NCBI GenBank assembly: GCA_044224605.1
Contig: JBGAKC010000020.1
Location: 1 to 64,000 of the forward strand
Length of the DNA stretch: 64,000 nucleotides
Origin: UBA7672 sp044224605
GTDB taxonomy: Bacteria > Pseudomonadota > Alphaproteobacteria > Caulobacterales > Hyphomonadaceae
Direction: 5' to 3'
The translations under genes were made by a program, and so were the position numbers. The notes under the pieces were generated by a model. It ran no database searches. It had not been told where the DNA came from and saw nothing but the letters and a program-made list of their open reading frames with translations. This document shows, piece after piece, positions 45,100 through 54,554 of the stretch; the stretch's first letter is position 1, and each line of letters starts with the position of its first letter.

Positions 45100-46230
45100 T
45101 TGCCCCGTCTCCTGACCATCATTCTCGGCGCCATCGCCCTGATCGCGGCGATCGTCGGCATCCGTTCGTTGATGCCTTCGGGCGACTCTATCCAGGACGT
45201 CCAGGCCGACCGGATTCCGACCCTCGACAAGGCCCTGCCGGACGGCAGCCAGGGCCATAACGGCATGCGCGTGGTGGTGATCCGATCGCAGGCGGTGGAG
45301 CGGCCGATGTTCCTGTCGCTCGGGGGCCGGACGGAGGCGCGCATCGTCGATGTGAAGGCTCAGGTAGCGGGGACGCTTACGGCTGCGCCAGTGGCCGAGG
45401 GAACGATCGTCGACAAGGACGCGTTGCTGTGCGGGCTCGACATCGAGGGAGCCTCGGCAAAGGTGCGCGAGGCGGAGGCCGCGATGGTCTCCAAGCGCGG
45501 GGCGTACGACGCCGCGGTCAAGCTGGTGCAGAATGGCTGGGCCACGCAGACGCGGCTCAACTCGGCCAAGGCGGCGCTGGATGGCGCGCAGGCGACGCTC
45601 GATGTCGCGCGGGCCGAGCTGCGCAAGATGCAGATGCGGGCGCCCTTCCGCGGCAGATTCGAGAAGCGAAACGCCGAAATTGGCCAGTTCATGAACCCCG
45701 GCTCCTCGTGCGGCACGGTCGTGCAGCTCGATCCGATCGTGTTCGTGGCGCAGGCCAACGAGAAACAGGCTGGCCAGATCGTCGTGGACGGCAATGCCCG
45801 TATCCGGTTGTCGGACGGGGCTGAAGTTGGCGGCAAGGTCAGCTATCTGGCGCGCGTCGCCGATCCGGCGACGCGGCAGTTCCGCGTCGAGATTTCGGTG
45901 GCGAACCCCAAGGGCGAAATTCCGGTCGGGCGCACGGCGGAGATCAAGATCGAGATCGGGCGCGGCTATGCCCACAAGGTCAGCCCGTCGCTGTTGGCGC
46001 CCGATGATCAGGATCGGCTCTGTGTGCGTTATGTGGATGTCGGCGGCGTGGTGAGCTTCGTTCCGGCCGAGATCATCGACGAGACATCGGAAGGCACATG
46101 GGTTGCCGGCCTGCCACGCAATGCGCTGCTGGTCGCTGAAGGGCAGGAGAATGTACGACCCGGCCTGCGCGTGACGCCGGACGTGCGCGAGGAAGTCCCG
46201 GTTGCTCCGGCACCCGCGCCGCCGCCATGA
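45100..46230 (+). CDS. Membrane fusion (periplasmic adaptor) protein, RND type
   Basis: This 376-residue protein has one N-terminal membrane anchor (residues 3-24) and the MFP layout: a lipoyl-like half (VKAQVAGTLTAAPVAEGT), a coiled-coil hairpin (residues 105-170, Ala/Lys/Glu-rich), the second lipoyl half (MQMRAPFRGRFEKRN) and a beta-barrel part. The start is probably TTG at 45100, which has a GGAGGA site 10 bases upstream; a TTG at 45082 overlaps that site. The Pro-rich tail ends APAPPP. No RND permease or outer-membrane channel follows, so it is an orphan adaptor. Its substrate is unknown. Confidence 0.8.
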   Translation: MPRLLTIILGAIALIAAIVGIRSLMPSGDSIQDVQADRIPTLDKALPDGSQGHNGMRVVVIRSQAVERPMFLSLGGRTEARIVDVKAQVAGTLTAAPVAEGTIVDKDALLCGLDIEGASAKVREAEAAMVSKRGAYDAAVKLVQNGWATQTRLNSAKAALDGAQATLDVARAELRKMQMRAPFRGRFEKRNAEIGQFMNPGSSCGTVVQLDPIVFVAQANEKQAGQIVVDGNARIRLSDGAEVGGKVSYLARVADPATRQFRVEISVANPKGEIPVGRTAEIKIEIGRGYAHKVSPSLLAPDDQDRLCVRYVDVGGVVSFVPAEIIDETSEGTWVAGLPRNALLVAEGQENVRPGLRVTPDVREEVPVAPAPAPPP

Positions 46231-46232
46231 CC

Positions 46233-46274
46233 GGCCTCAGGGTTCGGGCCTCAGGGTTCGGGCCTCAGGGTTCG
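46233..46274. repeat. Three perfect tandem copies of a 14-base unit
   Basis: The unit GGCCTCAGGGTTCG occurs at 46233-46246, 46247-46260 and 46261-46274. It lies between the adaptor stop (46230) and the convergent glycosyltransferase, whose TGA stop falls inside the third copy. The repeat copies the 3' end of that gene, so it looks like slippage duplication. Confidence 0.8.
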
Positions 46275-47821
46275 GGCGGAATGTTGTCGTATTTCGTCTC
46301 GAACGCTGACGTGCGGGGTTGGTGGTCATAGCCTGAGCCAAGGAACAGCTTGAACGTGCGCTCGCGCTTCGGGCCGAGCGGAATCGTCATGTAGCCCTGC
46401 TCCTTGATCGACTTGTAGTCCGCCCGGAGCATCGGGCGGAACCAGTCGTGCAGGCTTGCGATGAGGATGTTGCTGTCGTCGCCCGCGCGCATGATGCCTT
46501 CTTCCTCGGCATGGCTGCGAGGACGGTCAGCGCGCATCCAGGCGCGCACGGGCGGCAGGTGGGCGTTGCGGCCGTAATAGTCGAGGCCATGCCAGACTTC
46601 GCGTTCATCGACGAGAATGGCCGAGGCGTGGAGTTCTTCCGCGCGCTTGCCCAGTTCGGCGACAGTCTCCTTCCAGCCACGCACCTGCTTCATGCTTGCA
46701 GATACCCCTGTGGCGTCAGCCAGCGAGGGGGCGACCCAGAACAGCGTGAATGTTGCGCCGATCAGAAGGTTGATTGCGAGCCCGGCCTTCAGGACGGGCG
46801 ACACCTTGATACGGCCGGTATCGCTGCCGAAAGCCCGGTCGATCCACGAGGCGAGGAGGACGCAGGCGGCTGGATAGGCGGTCGCGGCCCAGTTGGCGTG
46901 GGCGCGGGACATGATCTCCTGGATCAGCGTCACGACCAGCGGCGGGATGATGAAGGCGATCAGCCACACTTCGCGCGTCGATGTCCACGTGTCCTTGCGC
47001 CGGGCGAGGAGGAAGAAGCCGACAAGCAGAACGACTAGCGTCAGAGGGCCGAATACGGCGGCCTGGTCTTCGAGGAAGCCGAAGACATGGAGCGGGTCGA
47101 AGCCGGCTTCGCCGAGGTTGGCGTTGTCGGCGGTGTGACTGACCGTGGCGAAGTTGTTGGCGACATTCCACCAGAGATTGGGGCTCAGCACGATCAGCGA
47201 GGCGATGACGAGCACGGCGCCGGCGGGCGAGAGCAGGGCCTTGCGCATGTCCTTGTCGAAAATGGCCGCGAGACCCGCGCCGGCATAAAGGTAGAGCGCT
47301 GCGTACTTGGCCAGCATGCCGACGCCGATCAGGGCGCCAGCCAGCACGGCATTGCCCAGCGTCGACGAGTCGCGGAAGCGCCAGAGGAAGTAGACAGCGG
47401 CAGCCCAGGCCGGCAGCAGGACGGCGTCGGTCGACATGATGGTCGAGGACAGGAATATCCCCGGCATCAGAAGATAGATGCCCGCCGACCACGCGCCGAT
47501 TCGCGGATTGAATGCCTGCTTGCCCAGCATGAAGAGGACAAACGCCGCGAGGCCGTGGAGAATCGGGGAAAAGAACCGGATCGCCCACTCGCTATCGCCG
47601 AAAACGGCCGTGGATGCAGCGATCACCCAGGCGATCAGGGGCGGCTTCGAATAGTAGCCAAAGGCCAGTTCGCGCGACCAGCGCCAGTATTGCGCTTCGT
47701 CCGGGCCGATCTCGAGCGGCGTCGCGATGACCACGACGAGCCGCGCCAGCACCACGGCCGCGATCACCAGCGCCGTGCAGGCGAGCGGGTTGCTGCGCCA
47801 GAGATTCTTCAAGGCATTCAT
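46265..47821 (-). CDS. Glycosyltransferase family 39 (ArnT/PMT-like) membrane enzyme
   Basis: This 518-residue polytopic protein resembles GT39 (ArnT, PMT-like) enzymes, which move sugars from polyprenyl-phosphate donors on the periplasmic side. ATPLEIGPDEAQYWRWSREL and FGYYSKPPLIAWVIAAST carry the conserved acidic residue and the loop after the first helix. About 11 transmembrane segments are seen, followed by a soluble C-terminal part of about 130 residues. The ATG at 47821 starts MNALKNLWRS. Its acceptor (lipid A, protein or polysaccharide) is unknown. Confidence 0.85.
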   Translation of the reverse strand: MNALKNLWRSNPLACTALVIAAVVLARLVVVIATPLEIGPDEAQYWRWSRELAFGYYSKPPLIAWVIAASTAVFGDSEWAIRFFSPILHGLAAFVLFMLGKQAFNPRIGAWSAGIYLLMPGIFLSSTIMSTDAVLLPAWAAAVYFLWRFRDSSTLGNAVLAGALIGVGMLAKYAALYLYAGAGLAAIFDKDMRKALLSPAGAVLVIASLIVLSPNLWWNVANNFATVSHTADNANLGEAGFDPLHVFGFLEDQAAVFGPLTLVVLLVGFFLLARRKDTWTSTREVWLIAFIIPPLVVTLIQEIMSRAHANWAATAYPAACVLLASWIDRAFGSDTGRIKVSPVLKAGLAINLLIGATFTLFWVAPSLADATGVSASMKQVRGWKETVAELGKRAEELHASAILVDEREVWHGLDYYGRNAHLPPVRAWMRADRPRSHAEEEGIMRAGDDSNILIASLHDWFRPMLRADYKSIKEQGYMTIPLGPKRERTFKLFLGSGYDHQPRTSAFETKYDNIPPEP

Positions 47822-48365
47822 GTGCGTGGGCGTCCCGGAGAGGTCTGCAGGGCGAGTCGACCCTACAGGCTGCCGCGTTCCGCAAGAAGCCCGCGCCGCG
47901 ATTCGCATGTCCGGGCGATTTTGCCCGGGTATCTCAACGTCATGCGCAGGCGCCCGCGTGGCGCCCGCGCCACAAGACTGGACTCATTTTGACCTCGTCA
48001 GCCTCAAAGTCAGGCGTCGTTCTTCCGTGTTCGGTGCTGTTGCGCGCACGCATCGACCCGCAGGCAATTCATTCACCGCAAAGTTGCATTGCGCGGATGG
48101 AAATGCTGCGGCGCGGAAATACTGGGAAGTATCAAGGCAGCGCGTCGATCGAGGCGTCCGGTGCGCCTGTGGACAACCTGGAATGGAACCCGGCGCACGC
48201 TTGATCCTATCCGCGAGCCCTGCATCAAATGTCTCGGAAAACCGTGCTTGGGGACGTCAGAAAACATTCATACGCCCGACATTGAGCGGTGGCCGGTGAC
48301 AGGCTATCGGCGCGGATAAATCGAGATGGGTAGAGGTGCCCTTCTCTGGTGGTCGAGGGGTGCAA
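47822..48365. other. Gene-free divergent region upstream of the TonB receptor
   Basis: This 544-base stretch separates the glycosyltransferase (minus) and the receptor (plus). It has a six-base hairpin CCGGGC-GATTTT-GCCCGG at 47911-47928 and GC-rich direct repeats after it. The last 170 bases are less GC-rich than the genes around them and probably contain the receptor promoter and leader. I recognise no riboswitch motif and no ORF with protein-like composition. Confidence 0.4.
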
Positions 48366-51300
48366 ATGATCAATCTGAAGAGACTGGCCGGCGGCGTGGC
48401 CTTTGCGGCGGTGTCGGCGGCGCTGACGCCTGTAGCGTTCGCACAGGTGACGACATCGGGTGTGCAGGGCACGGTGTCCAATGCTGACGGTTCGCCCGCC
48501 AGTGACGCGACGGTGACGGTGACGGACACGCGTACGGGTTTGACCCGTACGGTGGTGTCGACTCCAAGCGGTTCGTTCGATGTGCGTGGCCTTAACGTCG
48601 GCGGCCCCTATTCGGTCGCTGTGTCCAAGGCCGGCGAACAGCCGACAACCGTCACGGGCGTGTTCCTCAACCTGGGTGCGGCGACGGACATCAACCTCCA
48701 GTTCTCCGGCCAGGTCGCCACGGACATCGTCGTGATCACGGCGAGCCAGGCCGGCGCCACTCCGATTGCCATCGGCCCGGCGTCGGTTTTCTCGGCCGAA
48801 GACCTCGCCGAGAAGCCCGCGATCAACCGCGACATCAAGGACATTATCCGCAACGACCCGCGCATCTATCTCGACCAGACTGCGGGCGGCCCGGTGGGCA
48901 CGGACGGCGTGCAGTGCGCCGGCGCGAGCCCGCGCTTCAACTCGATCACGGTCGACGGGATCGGTCTCAACGACGGTTTCGGCCTCAACAACAACGGCTA
49001 TCCGACGGAGCGCCTGCCGTTCCCGTTCGACGCCATCAACCAGGTGTCAGTCGAGCTGGCTCCCTATGACCCGCAATACGGCGGCTTCACGGGTTGCACG
49101 ATCAACATGGTGTCCAAGTCGGGCGCCAACGACTTCCACGCCAAATTCTTCTACGATTATACCAACGACTCGATGCGTGGCGACACGATCGAGGGACGCT
49201 CGGTCTTCGTTCCGAAGTTTGATGAAAAGCGCTACGGCGTCAGCTTTGGCGGCCCGATCATTCAGGACACGCTGTTCTTCTTCGGCGCGTATGAGAAATT
49301 TGAAGGCGTGAACATCTTCGGACGCGGCCCGGAAGGCTCTGGCGCGACCACGATCGTCACCGGCTTCACGCAGGCCGAATACGACCAGATCGTCAACATT
49401 GCCAACACGGTCTACGGCATCAGCGATCTTGGCGGTACGCCGACGTCGGATCCGGCTGTGGACGAGAAATACCTCGCCCGCATCGACTGGAACATCAACG
49501 ACCGTCACCGCGCAGCGTTCACCTACAACTACAACAAGGGCCTGAACCTCACCGAATCGGACACCGGCTCGACGCGCTTCGAGTTCGGCAAACACCTTTA
49601 CGACCGCGGCACCGAGCTGAAGGCCTACTCCGGCCAGCTGTTCTCGGACTGGACGGACGATTTCTCGACCGAACTGCGCGTCGCCTACAACGACGTTGAC
49701 GCCACTGCGGCCTGCCGGGACGGAGCCAACATCGGCGAAGTCCAGATCATCGTCGATCCGGGTCGCACCGTGTTCCTCGGTTGCGACGACAGCCGCCACT
49801 TCAACGACCTGAACTATACCGTATTGCAGGTCAAAGCGGCCGCTCACTACCGTCTGGAAGATCACCAGCTCGGTTTCGGCCTTGAACGGCAGACATTCGA
49901 CATCTTCAACGCCTTCACCCAGAACGTTGAAGGTCGCTTCATGTTCAACAGCATTGCCGAATTTGCGGCCGGCACGCCGGCGCAGATCAACTATGGCAAC
50001 GCCGCGGGGACCAACAACCCGAACGACACGGCTGCAACCTTCAAGTACGATATCAACACGGTCTACGTTCAGGATGAGTTCCCGGTCGGCGACAACGCCG
50101 ACATCACGCTCGGTCTGCGCTACGACTGGTACACGAACGACGTCAAACCGCGGTTCAACCAGTTCTTCCTGGCGCGCAACGGCTTTGACAACACCGAGAA
50201 CCTGGACGGCAAGGGCATCCTGCAGCCGCGCTTTGGCTTCAAGTGGGATGTGATGGACGACCTGTCGCTGCGTGGCGGCGTCGGCCTGTTCGCTGGCGGC
50301 AACCCGAACGTGTGGGTGTCGAACTCCTACTCCAATGATGGCATCACGGCGGTCCAGCTCCAGCTGGGGACGACCCCGTCGCCAACGACGACGCTCGGAG
50401 GTTCGATCCTGAACATCCAGAACGTCGGAGACGAACGCGGCTCTGGTCAGACCGTCAACCCGAACGGCGCGCTTTGGGGGGTTCCGAAATACATGTACGA
50501 TCAGGTCGCCCTGCAGACCCCGAACTCGGCTGTTGCAGCGATCGATCCGGACTTCCAGCCGGCGTCGGAGTGGAAGATGTCGATCGGGGCCACTTATGAC
50601 CTCGACTTCAACAACTTCGGCATGGGGCTGCTTGGCGACGGCTACAAGGTGGATTTCGATTACATCCGCGCCGTCACGAACAACGCGGCCACCATCAAGA
50701 ACAACAACCTGTTGCAGATCGGAACTGCGCCGGATGGTTCTCCGCTTTACAAGCGCGGCGACCGGTCTGATCCGGACTGCCTCGTCGCGGCGACCGTCAA
50801 CACCGCTGCCTGCGCCGCGCGTACGTCGGACGACCTGATCCTGACCAACGCAGTTGAAGGCGGCCAGACGGACGTCTACTCAGTCGCCCTGTCGAACAGC
50901 CTCGACGACTGGGGCATCGACTGGTCGATCGCTTATGCCCATATCGACGCCAAGGATACGCGCTCGATGACGTCGTCGGTTGCCGGCTCGAACTTCGGTT
51001 CGATCGCGGTGAGCGACATCAACGATCCGGAACGGGCGCGGTCGAACTTCCTGATTCCCAATCGCATCACGATGAACGTGTCGTGGGAGCATGATTGGTT
51101 CGACGACTTCACGACCCGCATCTCGCTGTTCGGTGAACAGTATCAGACGCGCCCGTACTCCTACGTGTTCGCTTCGGGCGGCACGGTCGATACGTGGGGC
51201 GACAACAACGAAGGCCTGCACCTGCTCTACGTGCCGACGGGTCCGACGGATCCGAACGTCGTCTTCTGCAGCAACACCAACGCGGCGGACAACACGCTGT

Positions 51301-51689
51301 GCGGCGGCGCTGCGACGAACTTCAACACCAGCGACTTCTTCGCCTGGGCGGACGCCGTCGGCCTCCAGCGCGGTGCGCAGACGAAGCGCAACGCCTTCGA
51401 AGGCGGCTGGAACAACAAGTTCGATCTCAAGATCGAGCAGGAGTTCCCCACCGGCTTCGGCAAGGGCACGGCGTTCCTGGTCATCGAGAACCTCGGCAAC
51501 CTGCTGAACGACGAGTGGGGCGTGCTGTACGAATCGCCCTTCCCGCAGCGCACGGCCGTGGTCGAGGTTGACCGCGACGTCGCCACCAACCGCTTCATCT
51601 ACCGCCGGCTGGCGCAACCGAACATCGACGATGCGGTCGACGGCGTGTCATTCTGGACGGTGAAGGTCGGCGCGACCTGGGGCTTCTAG
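48366..51689 (+). CDS. TonB-dependent receptor, Oar-like with carboxypeptidase-regulatory domain
   Basis: This 1107-residue outer-membrane protein has a signal peptide (about 1-26), a carboxypeptidase regulatory-like Ig fold (residues 30-110, GVQGTVSNADGSPASDATVT), a plug domain (SITVDGIGLNDGFGLN-like region) and a long beta barrel ending in WGF with the terminal Phe needed for BAM insertion. The layout is that of Oar proteins, which take up large or peptide-like ligands. The ATG at 48366 is chosen because it begins the signal peptide. A strong terminator follows the stop. The ligand is unknown. Confidence 0.92.
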   Translation: MINLKRLAGGVAFAAVSAALTPVAFAQVTTSGVQGTVSNADGSPASDATVTVTDTRTGLTRTVVSTPSGSFDVRGLNVGGPYSVAVSKAGEQPTTVTGVFLNLGAATDINLQFSGQVATDIVVITASQAGATPIAIGPASVFSAEDLAEKPAINRDIKDIIRNDPRIYLDQTAGGPVGTDGVQCAGASPRFNSITVDGIGLNDGFGLNNNGYPTERLPFPFDAINQVSVELAPYDPQYGGFTGCTINMVSKSGANDFHAKFFYDYTNDSMRGDTIEGRSVFVPKFDEKRYGVSFGGPIIQDTLFFFGAYEKFEGVNIFGRGPEGSGATTIVTGFTQAEYDQIVNIANTVYGISDLGGTPTSDPAVDEKYLARIDWNINDRHRAAFTYNYNKGLNLTESDTGSTRFEFGKHLYDRGTELKAYSGQLFSDWTDDFSTELRVAYNDVDATAACRDGANIGEVQIIVDPGRTVFLGCDDSRHFNDLNYTVLQVKAAAHYRLEDHQLGFGLERQTFDIFNAFTQNVEGRFMFNSIAEFAAGTPAQINYGNAAGTNNPNDTAATFKYDINTVYVQDEFPVGDNADITLGLRYDWYTNDVKPRFNQFFLARNGFDNTENLDGKGILQPRFGFKWDVMDDLSLRGGVGLFAGGNPNVWVSNSYSNDGITAVQLQLGTTPSPTTTLGGSILNIQNVGDERGSGQTVNPNGALWGVPKYMYDQVALQTPNSAVAAIDPDFQPASEWKMSIGATYDLDFNNFGMGLLGDGYKVDFDYIRAVTNNAATIKNNNLLQIGTAPDGSPLYKRGDRSDPDCLVAATVNTAACAARTSDDLILTNAVEGGQTDVYSVALSNSLDDWGIDWSIAYAHIDAKDTRSMTSSVAGSNFGSIAVSDINDPERARSNFLIPNRITMNVSWEHDWFDDFTTRISLFGEQYQTRPYSYVFASGGTVDTWGDNNEGLHLLYVPTGPTDPNVVFCSNTNAADNTLCGGAATNFNTSDFFAWADAVGLQRGAQTKRNAFEGGWNNKFDLKIEQEFPTGFGKGTAFLVIENLGNLLNDEWGVLYESPFPQRTAVVEVDRDVATNRFIYRRLAQPNIDDAVDGVSFWTVKVGATWGF

Positions 51690-51718
51690 GACCTCCAGAA
51701 TTTGCGGAAAGAGACAAG

Positions 51719-51755
51719 AGAGGCGGCTCCCTCCGGGGCCGCCTCTTTTCTTTCA
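51719..51755 (+). terminator. Rho-independent terminator of the TonB receptor gene
   Basis: A nine-base perfect stem (AGAGGCGGC / GCCGCCTCT) with a 10-base loop is followed by TTTTCTTTC. It starts 30 bases after the receptor stop and matches a classic intrinsic terminator. Confidence 0.88.
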
Positions 51756-51829
51756 GGGAAACGGGGCCATATGCGCGCGCTTGCGCGCGGGCCTTGTACC
51801 CCGGGCCATTGATGATAGAGCGGCGAACC

Positions 51830-52843
51830 ATGAGCGAGACGAGCCTTCATCCTCCGGCCGAATGGGCCAGGCACGCGGCGATCTGGACGGCCTGGCCGGC
51901 CGACGAGGAACTGTGGCTGGACGACCTGGCGCCCGCGCAGGCGGAAGTGGCGGGCATGATCCGGGCGCTGGCAGCGCCGGGTCCGGACGGCCGTCCGGGC
52001 GACAAGGTGAAGCTGCTGGTACATGGGCCAGCGGCGCTGCTCTCGGCCGAGAAGGCCGTGGGCGATCACGCCGAGATCATCCAGGCGCAGTATGGCGATA
52101 TCTGGCTGCGGGATACGGGCCCGATCTTCTATTCCAACGACCGCTGCGCGCTGTTCACCTTCAACGGCTGGGGCGGGAAGTATGTGCTCGACCATGACGA
52201 TGTGGTCGGAGCCTTCGTGGCGATCGAGGCGGGCGCTGATGCGACGCGGTGGGACCGCGTGCTCGAGGGTGGCGCGCTGGACTGGGACGGAGAGGGCACG
52301 ATGCTCACCACCCGGGAGTGTCTCCTCAACCCGAACCGCAACCCGCTGATGACGTTCGACGAGGTGCGCGCCATGCTGCATGACGCGCTGGGCGCGAAGT
52401 CCGTGATCTGGATCGAGCGGGGTCTTCTGAACGATCACACGGATGGTCACGTCGACAATATTGCACGCTTCCTCGCACCGGGTGTTGTTGCGTGCCAGTC
52501 GGCGGCCGATGCGGACGATCCGAACGCCGAGCGTCTGGACGAGATCGCGAACTTCCTGAAGATGCAGCGCGATGCCCGCGGGCGTCAGCTGCAGGTCGTG
52601 CGCATTCCTTCACCCGGCCGCGTGGAAGATGAAGATGGTGAGATCGTTCCCGCCAGCCACATGAACTTCCTGATCGGGAACTCCACGGTCGTGGTGCCGA
52701 CCTATGGCACGCCTTCGGCGCAAGAGGCTGTCAACGCACTCAAGCCGTTCTTCCCGGGTCGGAATGTGGTCGGCCTGCCATCGCGCCATATCCTGACGGG
52801 CGGCGGTTCGTTCCACTGCATCACGCAGCAGCAGCCGGAATAA
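51830..52843 (+). CDS. aguA: Agmatine deiminase
   Basis: This 337-residue enzyme of the peptidyl-arginine/agmatine deiminase family hydrolyses agmatine to N-carbamoylputrescine and ammonia. GDIWLRDTGPIF, RGLLNDHTDGHVDNIARFL and the catalytic Cys in GGGSFHCITQQQP are in place. MSETSLHPPAEWARHAA fits the usual N terminus, so the ATG at 51830 is preferred to ATG at 51812. The next gene, an N-carbamoylputrescine amidase, follows after 10 bases, giving a two-step route to putrescine. Confidence 0.92.
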   Translation: MSETSLHPPAEWARHAAIWTAWPADEELWLDDLAPAQAEVAGMIRALAAPGPDGRPGDKVKLLVHGPAALLSAEKAVGDHAEIIQAQYGDIWLRDTGPIFYSNDRCALFTFNGWGGKYVLDHDDVVGAFVAIEAGADATRWDRVLEGGALDWDGEGTMLTTRECLLNPNRNPLMTFDEVRAMLHDALGAKSVIWIERGLLNDHTDGHVDNIARFLAPGVVACQSAADADDPNAERLDEIANFLKMQRDARGRQLQVVRIPSPGRVEDEDGEIVPASHMNFLIGNSTVVVPTYGTPSAQEAVNALKPFFPGRNVVGLPSRHILTGGGSFHCITQQQPE

Positions 52844-52853
52844 GGAGGCGATC

Positions 52854-53717
52854 ATGTCCCGCAAGATCACGCTCGCCGTACTCCAGTCGGCGCTGACCGA
52901 CGATCCCGCGACGAACATCAGGCGCGTCAGCGAACTCGTGCGCGAGGCCGCATCGAAAGGCGCGGACGTGATCCTTCCGTCCGAGCTGTTCGAAGGCCAC
53001 TATTTCTGCACTTCGCAGGAAGAGCAGAATTTCGACCGCGCCCATCCCTGGCGCGAAAGCCCGGCCGTGAAGGCGATGGCGAAACTGGCGGCCGAGCTGA
53101 ACGTCGTGATCCCGGTCTCGATCTTCGAGAAGGCGGGTCCAGCCTATTTCAACACCGTCGTGATGATCGATGCGGACGGCTCGCTGATGGGGATCTATCG
53201 CAAGTCGCACATTCCCGATGGCCCCGGCTATCAGGAGAAATACTATTTCCGTCCCGGAGATACCGGCTTCCGGGTCTGGGACACGAAGAAGGGCAAGATT
53301 GGCGTCGGCATCTGCTGGGACCAGTGGTATCCGGAAACCGCGCGCGCGATGGCGCTGATGGGCGCCGACGTTCTGCTCTACCCGACGGCCATCGGTTCGG
53401 AGCCGCACGACTCCTCGCTCGATACCGCCGCGCGCTGGCGCCGGGCGATGCTGGGTCATGCCGTTTCGAACGTGACGCCTGTCGCCGCGGCCAACCGTGT
53501 CGGCGACGAGAACGGCCAGGTGTTCTACGGCACGTCCTTCATCTCCGACCATACTGGTGAAATCCTCGGCGATCTCGACCGCAAGGAAGAGGGCGTCGTC
53601 GTGGCGACTGTGGACATGGACGAAGTCGATCGTGCTCGCGCCGCATGGGGCTTCTTTCGTGATCGCCGTACGGATCTCTATGGTCCGCTCGTCGGCTCGT
53701 TGAGCGAAAGGGGCTGA
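52854..53717 (+). CDS. aguB: N-carbamoylputrescine amidase
   Basis: This 287-residue nitrilase-family enzyme splits N-carbamoylputrescine into putrescine, CO2 and ammonia. The Glu-Lys-Cys triad is visible: LPSELFEGHYF (Glu), YRKSHIPDGPGYQEKYYF (Lys) and GICWDQWYPE (Cys). PDGPGYQEKYYF is typical of the AguB/NLP1 group. A GGAGG ribosome site lies ahead of the ATG. It follows aguA and precedes murI, which starts 10 bases on; the three are probably one transcript. Confidence 0.93.
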   Translation: MSRKITLAVLQSALTDDPATNIRRVSELVREAASKGADVILPSELFEGHYFCTSQEEQNFDRAHPWRESPAVKAMAKLAAELNVVIPVSIFEKAGPAYFNTVVMIDADGSLMGIYRKSHIPDGPGYQEKYYFRPGDTGFRVWDTKKGKIGVGICWDQWYPETARAMALMGADVLLYPTAIGSEPHDSSLDTAARWRRAMLGHAVSNVTPVAAANRVGDENGQVFYGTSFISDHTGEILGDLDRKEEGVVVATVDMDEVDRARAAWGFFRDRRTDLYGPLVGSLSERG

Positions 53718-53727
53718 GCCACACGCC

Positions 53728-54516
53728 ATGACCCGCGCGCTTGTCTTCGACTCTGGCGTGGGCGGGCTGACAATTGCCGCCGAACTGCGCAAGGCCGCGC
53801 CGGACTGGATCGTCGATTATGCAGCGGACTCGGGCTTCTTTCCCTATGGCGTGAAGACGGACGCGGAGCTGCGCGAGCGGTTGCCGCAACTTTGCGCCAC
53901 GCTTGTGAATGTCGCGAAGCCGGATGTGCTGGTGATCGCCTGCAACACGGCTTCAACGCTGTCGCTGGCGGATATACGCGCGAAGGTCAACGTGCCTGTG
54001 GTGGGCACCGTGCCGGCGATCAAGCCGGCGGCGGAGCAGACGAAGACCGGCGTGATCGGCATTCTGGCGACGCCAGGGACGGTTCGGCGTGCATACCTCG
54101 ACGACCTCGAGAAGCAATTCGCGGCCGGCAAGACCGTGATCCGACGCGGCACGGCGGGGTTGGTCGACATCGCTGAGCGCGCCGTGCGCGGGCAGGCGGT
54201 GGATCAGGAACAGGTCGCTTATGCCGTGAGGCCGCTGTTCGATCCGCCGGATGGACCGCGGATCGACATCGTGGTTCTGGCCTGCACGCATTTCCCGCTG
54301 ATCCGCGGGGCGATCCAGGCGGCGTGCCCGGGCGGTGTTCGCCTGATTGACACCGGGGAGGCTGTAGCGAAGCAGGCGATCCGCATCGCCCCGCAGACGC
54401 CGCGTCCGACGGGCGAGCCTGTCGCCTATGTCACGGGCGGGGCGGCCAACAAGGCGGCGATGACGCCTGCTTTCGCACGTTTCGGCTATCACGCCATCGA
54501 GATCATTGACGTCTAG
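53728..54516 (+). CDS. murI: Glutamate racemase
   Basis: This 262-residue cofactor-independent racemase makes D-glutamate for peptidoglycan. FDSGVGGLT, the first catalytic Cys in ACNTAST and the second in LACTHFPL are intact. The length fits. It follows the putrescine genes with a short gap and precedes the patatin gene by 38 bases. Its association with polyamine genes is probably positional. Confidence 0.93.
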   Translation: MTRALVFDSGVGGLTIAAELRKAAPDWIVDYAADSGFFPYGVKTDAELRERLPQLCATLVNVAKPDVLVIACNTASTLSLADIRAKVNVPVVGTVPAIKPAAEQTKTGVIGILATPGTVRRAYLDDLEKQFAAGKTVIRRGTAGLVDIAERAVRGQAVDQEQVAYAVRPLFDPPDGPRIDIVVLACTHFPLIRGAIQAACPGGVRLIDTGEAVAKQAIRIAPQTPRPTGEPVAYVTGGAANKAAMTPAFARFGYHAIEIIDV

Positions 54517-54554
54517 GGCCGGCCTGCCGATCTAATCCGGCAAGGACAGGCTGT

